Source of the DNA: Riptortus pedestris
Lineage: Eukaryota > Arthropoda > Insecta > Hemiptera > Alydidae
Reading direction: 5' to 3'
Length of the DNA: 64,000 nt
Assembly (NCBI GenBank): GCA_019009955.1
Contig: CM032233.1
Location: 129,009,501 to 129,073,500, forward strand
A program made the translations under genes and the position numbers. The notes beneath the pieces were generated by a model. The model searched no databases, was not told the origin of the DNA, and saw only the letters and a program-made list of their open reading frames with translations. Positions 47,019-56,157 of this stretch are shown piece by piece (the stretch's first letter is position 1; each line of letters starts with the position of its first letter).

Positions 47019-47716
47019 TATTCAATGCCATTTAATTGGGTGAATGAACTGGAAGGGTATCTTGGGTGTATAGGAGGGAGCTTGGAGGAATTGGAAAATG
47101 CGGAAAATATTAATGGAAAAATATTAATGGGAAAATAAAGATTTATTTAGAGGCTCTCGAGAACCATTTAATCTCGTTAGACTTTGAAAGAGTTTTAAAC
47201 AGCACATATAGCCAGTACTTTAGAAGAATTAGCTCTCTCGCAGAGGCGAGGAGTACCTGTACCAAAATGTGCCATTTTTTAAGACCAAAGTTATATCTCA
47301 AATCCGTTTATTAGGTACAAAAAATCAAAGATTGATAGTTGGTAGGACAAGTTACATATTCAATCCAGGAAAGCCATGCCCCCTTTGCGAAGATAGCCAA
47401 GACACCGTTACGCACTTCATCCTTAAATGCCCTGTTTTAGCAGAAAGAAGAAACCACCTCCTGAAAAGTCTCAACATTCCACAGCAATCCATGGATAACT
47501 TGCTTGACCTTATGGACAAGAATAAAATAAACTACATATATGTTTTCATACTTAAAGGTCTTTACGTCAGAGGGAAAAAATACAAACAATATAATAATTA
47601 TTAAAATAAAATTAATGTTTTATGTTCATGAAAAATGTAATCATGAACATGGACTGAACACTTGCTATAAAATTTTTAAATTTTTAAAGGCAATAAAAAT
47701 ATTCATTAATTCATTC
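47019..47716 (+). mobile_element. 5'-truncated LINE insertion with 18-bp target duplication
   Basis: It is flanked by an exact direct repeat ATTTGCCGTAAAACCAAT at 47001-47018 and 47717-47734, inside copy e of the TA-bounded repeat. It carries a C-terminal coding remnant (annotated separately) and a 3' end with AATAAAAATATTCATTAATT, ending in short TTCA repeats rather than poly-A. Insertion by target-primed reverse transcription is the natural reading. Confidence 0.85.
47269..47604 (+). CDS. LINE ORF2 C-terminal fragment with CCHC-like motif
   Basis: A 111-residue open stretch, in frame from well before the listed Met, so the Met is arbitrary. It holds CPLCEDSQDTVTHFILKCP, the Cys-x2-Cys...His...Cys motif found at the C terminus of many non-LTR retrotransposon ORF2 proteins, after RLLGTKNQRLIVGRTSYIF. 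No reverse transcriptase or endonuclease region is present because the insertion is 5'-truncated. It is fairly intact, so the insertion is relatively young, but it is not a host gene. Confidence 0.75.
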   Translation: MPFFKTKVISQIRLLGTKNQRLIVGRTSYIFNPGKPCPLCEDSQDTVTHFILKCPVLAERRNHLLKSLNIPQQSMDNLLDLMDKNKINYIYVFILKGLYVRGKKYKQYNNY

Positions 47717-48025
47717 ATTTGCCGTAAAACCAATATGAAACGAAATATCGCTATTTTTAATTCCACGCCTCCCTTATAACCCCCACTCCTCTTCGTTTTA
47801 GAGAATATTAATATAGCCTAAAGTCTAAGTTGGGCTAGTAGTAATATACATACCAAGTTTCATAAAATTCGATTCAGCCGTTTATGCGTGAAAAGGTAAC
47901 AAACAAACTAACAGACACGAAAGAAACAAAATGCAGTTATGATGTCGATGACATGTGAAACGAAAAGTTATCGTGAAATTTCGCGAAAAAAATCAATGTA
48001 CAGACAGAGGCGCAATTACAATTTT

Positions 48026-49680
48026 AATCATATATACTAGCTCAGATACCCGGTCTTCGCCCGGAATTCATTTCGAGGCTGAAAGAAGATGGTATGAGTT
48101 TTTGTTGGCAAGGCTTGACTTTGCACAATATGTTTGAACATATACACCGTCCCAGAGGTTAAACGGGTTAATATCCATCGTTTCTGTGGATTTGTTAATA
48201 ATAAAATTAATTTTTAATTGATAAGACATCACTGATCCTCCATATTGTCCTTATTTCCCGATTCCTGTGCATTGTGCATAGATTGTTGAATCATTAAGGA
48301 CAAAATACTAAATACATTAAAATTAATTTTTCGCAGGTGCTGTACCTGTAGTCATATTGAAAGAATGTTGAGCAATTTTCTCTAAAAACAAAAATAAACA
48401 ACTTTGGCTTCGCCCGGGAATTCATTTGAGGCTGAATGAAGATGGTATGTTTTTGGCAAGGCTTGACTTTGCACAATATTTTGACATTTACCCGTCCCAG
48501 TGTTATACGGGTTAATATCCATCGTTTCTGTGGATTTGTTAATAATAAAATTAATTTTTTATGTAAGACTTCACTGTCCTCCATATTGTCGTATTTCCCG
48601 TTTCCTGTGCATTGTGCATAGATTTGAATTATTAAGGACAAAATACTAACATACATTAAAATTAATTTTTCCAGGTGCTGTACCTGGTAGTTCATATTGA
48701 AAAGAATTGTTGAGCAAATTTCTCTAAATAACAAAATAAACAACTTTTGTTATGTGCATATATCCCGAAACCCAAATAAGAAACGAAATATCACTATTAT
48801 TAATATCAGGCCTCCCTTATAACCCCCACTCCTGCCCATCCCTAGAAATGTTAGTATGGCTTATTATAAGGAAGGCATTAGTGCTAATTGACAAACCGAG
48901 TTTGGTTTAGTTCGTTTGAGTTTTTTGTGCCAAATAAAATTGTTGACTTCCGCGGTAGTTTTTAATGTATATCTCGTTTCTAATTCGGTATACGACAAAA
49001 ATTAATATGATAAAAGTTACTCAAAATAACAAAATAAACAACTTTTGTTATGTGTATAATTGCCTAAAAGTCTATAGGAAATGAAATATTGCTATTTTTA
49101 ATTTCAGGCTTCCCCTACAACCCCCACTCCTGCTCTTCTCTAGAAATAATGGTACAGCTTATTATCATGAAGGAGTTATTGTTAATTCACTTACGGAATT
49201 TTATTTAATTCGTTTGGGTCGTTTGTCCCAAATAAAATTGTTCACTTCCGCTATAGTTTATAGCGTATATCTCGTTTATAATTCGGTATACGAAAAAAAA
49301 GTATATAACAAAAGTTACTCTAACTAACAAAATAAACAACTTTTGTTATTTGCATAATTGCCGAAAAACCAATAGGAAACGAAATATCGCATTTTTTAAT
49401 TTCAGGGTTCCCTTATAACCCCCACTCCTGTTCGTCTCAGAGGATATTAATATAGCCTAAAGTCTAAGTTGGGTTAGCAGTAATATACATACCAAGTTTC
49501 ATAAAATTCGGTTCAGCCGTTTATGCGTGAAAAGGTAACAAACAAACAAACAAACAAACGTACACGAAAGAAACAAAATGCAGATATGGTGTCTATGACA
49601 TGTGAAACGAAAAGTTATCGTAAAATTTCGCGAAAAAAATCAATGTACAGACAGAGGTTACAATTTTATATATATATAGA
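48026..49680 (+). repeat. TA-bounded dispersed repeat, copy f, with partly duplicated head
   Basis: The head (CTCAGATACCCGGTCTTCG) at 48034 runs to about 48404. The same roughly 350 bp then restarts at 48408 with GGCTTCGCCCGGGAATTCAT and continues normally to the tail TTACAATTTTATATATATAG at 49661-49680. The first head copy has many single-base differences from the second. Later units (about 48940 and 49240) have the usual CTTCCGCTATAG start. Confidence 0.68.
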
Positions 49681-50513
49681 TAGATATAGATAGATAAAGA
49701 TATGCAATCAATCCATGAAGTTATGAAAGCTTTCGTGCAATTTGCGAAGGTTCTAAATGTCAAGAAGAACATACAAATAGAATTTTAAATTTTATATATA
49801 GTGACTTAGGAATATATCACTATATTATACGTAGGTTTTATGTATAATGGCAAGTTAGGTTTTATATGGGTTATATGTATAATACATAGTTAAATAGGTT
49901 AATTAGGTTATTACGCAAATATTGGAGTCCGACTGCACGGAGTGATATTATTTCACAAGTGTTTTATACCAGCACATGGGAAATCTGCTTAATTTACACA
50001 GGTCCCTGCCTGCAGACTTTTTATATTTTCTTATAAGTTTATGCCATTTATAGGTGATATAAATTATAAAATATTATGAGGGTAAAGTATGTAAACAAAC
50101 GTAAATAAAGGACAGGTAATCTCTAGCTATGCATTACTTCTTCAATATACCATATATTCAAATGTTATTTCATTTTCCTTTAATTTGTTATTTTTATTGT
50201 TTTTTCCTGTTATTACGAATGTTCTTTTTTTTAATATTCTAATTACTGTTTGTTAAGAAGTTCTTATATTTATCTCATGGAACTTAAGTGATTTATGAAT
50301 ATATCACTGTATTATAAATAGGTTTTATGTGTAATATATAAGTAAGTTAGGTTTTATATAGGTTATATGTATAATTTATAGGTAAGATAGGTTAATTAGG
50401 CTATTGGGCAGTTTTTGGAGTCTGACTGAACGTAGTGAGATAGATTTCACAAGTGTTTTACACTAGCATATGGGAAATCAGCTTAGTTTACACATCCCCA
50501 AGTGACGGACTTA
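49681..50513 (+). repeat. Pair of direct repeats with HINE-like 3' ends; second ends 70 bp before exon 5
   Basis: 49800-50025 and about 50275-50513 share TAGGTTTTATGTATAAT/TAGGTTTTATGTGTAAT, AAGTTAGGTTTTATATGGG, GATAGGTTAATTAGG-type strings and TTTCACAAGTGTTTTA. Each closes with GGGAAATCTGCTTAATTTAC or GGGAAATCAGCTTAGTTTAC plus a degenerate hairpin and GGACTT-like end. They look like a derived subfamily that keeps only the 3' end. 50026-50274 between them is unassigned. Confidence 0.6.
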
Positions 50514-50582
50514 TTGATGTTACAGTCGATTTATGTTCTTTCATTGTGTGGATATGTTTAATGTAAACATTAAATGTTCTAG

Positions 50583-50733
50583 GCCAGCCAGAAGAGGTGG
50601 CGAGTGATTGCAGTAAAACAGAGCCGCCCAGCCAGAAGCCCATAACTGTGGAGCAGCCTATAATTAAGAGGGTCCCCAAGCTGGGAGTCAAGAGGACAAG
50701 TTCTGACCCAGGACTAGTAAAACGGAAAGAAAG
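50583..50733 (+). CDS. TRERF1/ZNF541-like protein, exon 5
   Basis: Acceptor TAAATGTTCTAG and donor GTATTT flank it. Two bases complete the split Gly codon and two bases of the next codon are left (residues 197-246). The protein is polar: QPEEVASDCSKTEPPSQKP, then ITVEQPIIKRVPKLGVKRTS and SDPGLVKRKER. The basic stretches could be nuclear localisation signals and RTSSDP is a plausible phosphorylation site; both are inference. No domain is recognised. Support comes from in-frame joins on both sides. Confidence 0.8.
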
Positions 50734-50797
50734 GTATTTTCATTAATTTTTTTTAAATCTGATAATTAATTAATTTAATTAAATAAACAAACAAGTG

Positions 50798-50852
<55 letters not shown>

Positions 50853-51046
50853 TAGCTAAGTTACCCGGCTTCGCCCGGGAAATCATTTGAGGCTGAATGA
50901 AGATGGTATTTTTTTGGCAAGAATTTACATTGCACAATATTTTGACATACCCCGTCCCAGTGTTTAGGAGTTATACTCGTCGTTGCTGTGGATTTGGTAA
51001 TAATAAAATTATTTGTTCTGTAGGGTTTCACTGTCCTCAATATTTT
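50734..51046 (+). repeat. (TA)n tract and truncated head of the TA-bounded repeat, copy g
   Basis: (TA)n at 50801-50850 is followed by ACTAGCTAAGTTACCCGGC and about 190 bp of the family's head, ending where the HINE-like element at 51047 begins. The remainder of the repeat does not resume after that element, so a deletion accompanied or followed the insertion. Confidence 0.68.
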
Positions 51047-51162
51047 AGCAGATTTCCCTTCAGGACCCTATTGAGGTTGTACTCAAGACGGAATTTTCGA
51101 AATTTTTTTTCAAATGTCCATCGATCCTACCTAGTAGATGACGAAAATGAGGTCCGTTCAAA

Positions 51163-51211
<49 letters not shown>

Positions 51212-51661
51212 TTGTCTGTTACCGCTCTACCGGGTGCAATTCTTGTTTGATCGTTACCAAACTCGATATTTGGTCGTTTTATGTAAATACAATCGGACCA
51301 GTGGGAGGGGGGGTTTAGAGGGGAGGATTTTCGAAAATTCGAATTATCTCCGTTACTATACGTCGGATCGAAACATTATACTGAATCAATCTTATTGCAA
51401 ATTAAATTTACTATAAATATTGTTATATACATTTATTCCCTATCTTGAATATTAACCGAGATATTTGCATTTGTATTCTGCGTGTGGTCGGCTATGTTCG
51501 GACTTTCCGCCGAGAGCTCTGGCGGCCGTTTCCGTAACTATTCAGCCCTCGTGAATAGGTTTAGAGGTTTCATACTACTTCAGTTATTAGGCAGATTTCT
51601 CTATTGTAAAACTTCACGTGGGAAATCTGCTTAGTTTACGCAGCCCCTGCGTGACGGACTT
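51047..51661 (+). mobile_element. HINE-like element, complete
   Basis: It starts AGCAGATTTCCCTTCAGGAC, with (TA)n at 51165-51200, CCGCTCTACCGGGTGC and a G7 run. It ends with TTCTCTATTGTAAAACTTC, GTGGGAAATCTGCTTAG, hairpin ACGCAGCCCCTGCGT and GACGGACTT. About 615 bp, non-coding. Confidence 0.82.
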
Positions 51662-51687
51662 TTTTCTTAGATACTTAGAGTTATAAA

Positions 51688-52343
51688 AAGTCCGTCACGC
51701 AGGGGCTGCGTAAACTAAGCAGATTTCCCCCGCGAAGTTTTACAATAGAGAAATCTGCATACTGGTAACACAATACCACCGTGATTAGATAATGAGAAAT
51801 CTTTCAGTTAATTAAAATAAATGCCCAACTAAAACGGCTTCTGAATTGTAAGAATAATTTATATTTTACTCAAATTTTAGTAGTCCAAGAACTAAAGAAG
51901 GGGGGGGGGGCGGATGAACAGAACGTATTTGCATAAATCTCATAAAGTAAGGAAGGTAAGGTAAGGTTAAAAACGCCAGGTTAGAAGAAGCTTCCGCCTG
52001 AGCCGAGAAATGACGAAGATGGCCGACATAATCCGAACTATACCCCACCACAGACTTCATAAAAATGCAAATATCTCGGTTAATATTCAAGATAGAGAAT
52101 AAATGTATAAACAATATTTATAGTAAATTTAATTTGCAATAAGATTGGTTCTCTACAATTTTTCGATCCGATGCATAGTAACTGAGATATTTTGAATTTT
52201 CGAAAATCCCCCCCTTTAAACCCCCCCTCCCTCTTGTCCGATTTCAGCCATTAACGAACTTGATCTGTCTTTTTACATAAAACGGTTAAATATCGAGTTT
52301 AGTAACGATCAAACAAAAATTGCGACCGCTAGAGCGTTAACAG

Positions 52344-52400
<57 letters not shown>

Positions 52401-52535
52401 TATATAGATATAATTTTGAACGGACCTCATTTTCGTCATCTCCTGGGTAGGATCGATGGACATTTGAAGAAAAATTTCGAAAATCGCGTCATGAGTACGA
52501 CCTCAATAGCTGATTTCCCTCAAGGGAAATCTGCT
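51688..52535 (-). mobile_element. HINE-like element, complete, inverted; empty-site paralogue present
   Basis: It begins AAGTCCGTCACGCAGGGGC and ends CAAGGGAAATCTGCT, with (TA)n at 52349-52397. The flanks CTTAGATACTTAGAGTTATA (51666-51685) and CCTTTAAAACTATTCCTCCC (52541 on) are contiguous, without an element, at 54221-54266, which fixes the ends. Confidence 0.85.
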
Positions 52536-52719
52536 AAAAACCTTTAAAACTATTCCTCCCAGGCAATACAATAATAATGAAACTCCGCCATTTCGTTCGT
52601 TATCTGTTCACACCAGAACCTAATTCTTACGTATTCTTTTATTATTTATCATTATCTTTCATGTATGTGACATGTTTGCCACAGTGGATTCTTTTCTTGT
52701 ACTTTTTTTTCTGGGTTTT

Positions 52720-52840
52720 AGCAGATTTCACTAGGGAAATCAGCTATTTAGGTCGTACTCATCATGAGATTTTTGAAACATTTATTCAAATTCCCATCGA
52801 TCTTTCCCAGGAGATGACGAAAATGAGGTCCGTTCAAAAT

Positions 52841-52895
<55 letters not shown>

Positions 52896-53566
52896 TCATA
52901 TATTTGTCTGTTAACGCTCTAGTGGTCGCAATTTTTGTTTGATCGTCACCAAACTCGATATTTAAACGTATTATGATAAAAGACAGATCAAGTTTGTTAA
53001 TGGCCGAAATCGGACTAGAGGGAGGGGGTGTTTAGAGGGGGTATTTTTGAAAATTCGAAACATCTCCGTTACCTTACGTCGGATCAAAACATTGTATAGA
53101 ACCAATCTTATTCCAAATTAAATTTACTATAAATATTGTTATATACACTTATTCTCTATCTTGAATATTAACCGAGATATTTGCATTTTTATGAAGTCTG
53201 TGGTCGGGTGTTGTTCGGGTTAGTTCGGTCGTTTTCGTAAGTCTCGGCTCTGGCGGAAGCTTCTAACCTAACCAGTCGTTTCTAACCTTACCTAACCTTC
53301 TTTACTTTGTGAGATTTATGCAAATACTTTCTGTTCATCCGCCCCCCCACTTCTTTAGTTCTTGGACTACTAAAATTTGAGTTATTAAAATATAAACAAT
53401 TCAGAAGCCGTTTCAGTTGGGAATTTATTTTAATTAACTGAAAGATTTCTCATTTCCGTTTGTATTTAATCACGGTGGTGTTGTGTTACCAGTATGCAGA
53501 TTTCTCTATTGTAAAACTTCACAGGGGAAATCTTCTTAGTTTACGCAGCCCCTGCGTGACAGACTT
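52720..53566 (+). mobile_element. HINE-like element, complete
   Basis: It begins AGCAGATTTCACTAGGGAA, with (TA)n at 52849-52894, CTCTAGTGGTCGC, then ATATTAACCGAGATATTTGC and GTGTTACCAGTATGCAG. It ends with GGGGAAATCTTCTTAG, hairpin ACGCAGCCCCTGCGT and GACAGACTT. About 850 bp. Confidence 0.82.
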
Positions 53567-53769
53567 TTAAATATTTTCCTTTTACCACCGAGGGTATCAA
53601 TATTATCTACATTTTTTAAATTTATGATTTTAGTTGCAACTAATCCTTACTGGGACCAATTAATGTATTTCAGGTAAAAGAAAGGATCTTTAGGTCTCAA
53701 ACCAGCTATCATTATTCTCTTATTTCAAATAGTTGACGTTTCGCCCTCCTGGGCAATAGCAATACTAAA

Positions 53770-53984
53770 AAGTCCGTCACGCAGGGGCTGCGTAAACTAA
53801 GCAGATAAATCTGCCCAATAACAACTGTAGTAGTAAGAAACCTCTAAACCTATTCACGAGGGACGAATAGTTACGGAAACGGCCGCCAGAGCTCTCGACA
53901 GAAATCTTTCTTTTTACATAAAACGATTAAATTCCGAGTTTGGTAACGATCAAACAAAAATTGCGACCGCTAGAGCGTTAACAG

Positions 53985-54050
<66 letters not shown>

Positions 54051-54168
54051 GAACGGACCTCATTTTTGTCATCTCCTGGGTAGGATCGATGGACATTTAA
54101 AGAAATTTTTCAAAACTCGCGTCATGAGTACGACCTCAATAGCTGATTTCCCCTAAGGGATATCTGCT
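53770..54168 (-). mobile_element. HINE-like element, internally deleted, inverted
   Basis: AAGTCCGTCACGCAGGGGC opens it and GGGATATCTGCT closes it. The middle module is deleted between GCCAGAGCTCTCGACAGAA and the reversed GTTTGGTAACGATCAAAC block. (TA)n at 53990-54044 is retained. About 400 bp. Confidence 0.8.
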
Positions 54169-54562
54169 AAAACATACAGGGTAAATTTTTATCTGACATC
54201 CATTAAGGCAATTCATAATTTTCTTAGATACTTAGAGTTATAACAAACCTTTAAAACTATTCCTCCCAGGCAATACAATAATAATGAAACTCCACAGAAT
54301 AAAAAAACTCCTTATTACAATCAGCCTTATCAAGTGGTAATTTGTCAAACAATATCTAATCTCCTAACAGGTAGGATTTATAAGCCACATTAGCGCTATG
54401 CCATAATTGACTCGAATCATAGATATATAACAATAATAAAATCCTAGATCATATTCACCAATTATAAATAAATTAAATTAAGAACTAAAAGGTTAAGAGA
54501 TATTTATAATTATCACAGCCACATCATTTAAATGACTTCAGAATAGTAAATATATTCTATAT
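54169..54562. other. Intron sequence containing the empty-site paralogue
   Basis: 54216-54295 duplicates the flanks of the element at 51688-52535 without the insertion. The rest is AT-rich and unassigned. Confidence 0.6.
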
Positions 54563-54722
54563 ATATTTCCCTTAAGGGAAATCAGCTATTGAAGTTGTAC
54601 TCATGACGGAATTTTCGAAATTTTTCTTCAAATGTCCATCGATCCTACCTAGTAGATGACGAAAATGAGGTCGGTTCAAAACTGTATATATATATATATC
54701 TATATCTATCTATCTATATCTA

Positions 54723-54763
<41 letters not shown>

Positions 54764-55250
54764 CTCTGTTACCGCTCTAGTGGTTGCGATTTTTGTTTGA
54801 TCGTTACCAAACTCGGAATTTAATTGTTTTATGTAAAAAGGAAGATCAAGTTCGTTAATGGCTGAAATCGGACCAGTGGGAGGGGGGGGTTTAAAGGGGA
54901 GGATTTTCGAAAAGTCGAAATATCTCTGTTAGTATGCGTCGGATCGAAAAATTGTATAGAATAAATCTTATTGAAAATTAAATTCACTATAAATATTGTT
55001 CTATACATTTATTCTGTATCTTGAATATTAACCGAGATATTTGCATTTGTATTCTGAGTGTAAGCGGCAGGAGTCGGCTATGTTCGGCCTTTCCGGCGAG
55101 AGCTCTGGCGGCCGCTTCTGTAACTATTCGTCCCTTGTGAATAGGTTTAGAGATACCTTCCTACTACAGTTGTTATTGGGCGGATTTCTCTATTGTAAAA
55201 CTTCACGGGAGAAAACTGCTTAGTTTTCGCAGCCCCTGCGTGACGGACTT
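54563..55250 (+). mobile_element. HINE-like element ending 68 bp upstream of exon 6
   Basis: The first few bases are missing (starts TTTCCCTTAAGGGAAATCAG). (TA)n/(TATC)n occupies 54685-54761, then CCGCTCTAGTGGTTGCG and a G7 run. The end is GAGAAAACTGCTTAG, hairpin CGCAGCCCCTGCG and GACGGACTT. Confidence 0.78.
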
Positions 55251-55317
55251 TTTATTTAACCGACAGTTTGTATATACCATAATCTGTACTCATCTAATGA
55301 TATTTGTTTTATTGAAG

Positions 55318-55486
55318 TGTTCCAGCTCTCGCCCCGCAACAAGCTAACAGGACATTTTCGATTGAGGAGTATAGTGAGGAAACAGAAATCCTATCCCCTT
55401 CTATACAAGAAAATGTGTTCCAAGATGCACAAGAAACTGTGCTTTTAGAAGGAGTAGATTCAAGCAGTTTGGAAGAATCTATAAAT
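55318..55486 (+). CDS. TRERF1/ZNF541-like protein, exon 6
   Basis: The acceptor is TTTTATTGAAG at 55307-55317. The alternative AG at 55324-55325 would hit a stop within seven codons, so it is excluded. One base completes the split Ser codon and the exon ends in phase 0 before GTACGT (residues 247-303). The sequence is acidic: VPALAPQQANRTFSIEEYSE, then ETEILSPSIQENVFQDAQET and VLLEGVDSSSLEESIN. It resembles a disordered acidic region. No domain is recognised. Confidence 0.78.
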
Positions 55487-56035
55487 GTACGTAAATATAC
55501 GTATAAAAATATTCTAGTTCCAATATTAAAATATTTTTTCTGTAATCGTTGAATAATGGTAACATTACTAAACTGAAATGAGTGAAGAAAGTGAAACATT
55601 TTGCAATAGAGTGAAGAAAGTAATCACTTTCTTCCCAAGTGAAGAAAGTGAATTGGCTTCTTAATTAGTAATAAGTATAAATTAAAAAATAATTTGAAGT
55701 TGGAAATTAAATGCTTTTAAATGTTTCTTAACATTGTCAGAATTTATTTTAACAAAATAAATTGAAATGTGAATGAATTATTGGTGGAAATAATCAATAT
55801 ATTTTAAAATTTAAATATAATAATAATTACCTTCCTTGTTTATAACCTGCACTTGTTTATAACTGCACTACTTCACAATCATCACTAGTTGTTTTATAAC
55901 TATGCTTATAACCTTTCACAACCATGCTTATAACCTACCAACAACATACCATAATCTTCACAACATCCTAATTTTGTTCATATTCGGGTTAGATCTGATC
56001 ATGTATGACACGATTACAGAAAAAAATTAATATTA
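55487..56035. other. AT-rich intron with short GTGAAGAAAGT repeats
   Basis: GAGTGAAGAAAGTGAAAC, AGTGAAGAAAGTAATCAC and AAGTGAAGAAAGTGAATT lie within 55580-55655. The rest is AT-rich and unassigned. Confidence 0.45.
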
Positions 56036-56147
56036 CACTGTGATGAAAGTAGAATTTACAACTCTCGTGAAATTACCACACTCGCTTCGCTCGTGTGGGT
56101 AAACGTTTCACTCGAGTTGTAAAATGATCTACTTTCGTCACTTGTAT
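56036..56147. mobile_element. Palindromic MITE
   Basis: GTGATGAAAGTAGAATTTAC on the left pairs with the reverse complement of GATCTACTTTCGTCAC on the right, and the stem continues through CTCGTGAAA/TTTCACTCGAG to a centre near CACTCGCTTCGCTCGTG. TA occurs at both edges, compatible with a Tc1/mariner-type target. Non-coding. Confidence 0.65.
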
Positions 56148-56157
56148 AATAAATAAC

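Larger units (their letters stand above)
46023..48025 (+). repeat. TA-bounded dispersed repeat, diverged copies d and e
   Basis: After (GATA)n at 46023-46048, ACTAGGCTTTGCTCGGGAA starts a short copy. A second head (CTAATATACCCAGCAATGCC) lies at 46334. Units with CTCCCGCTATAATTTTTAG follow. The tail GATTCAGCCGTTTATGCGTG and GAGGCGCAATTACAATTTTA closes near 48025. A LINE fragment with its own target duplication interrupts copy e at 47019. Confidence 0.65.

Noticed and set aside
47955..48743. ORFs at 47955 and 48294 (up to 149 residues)
   Set aside because: They lie wholly in the TA-bounded repeat, partly across the suspected duplicated head, and do not recur as open frames in the other copies.
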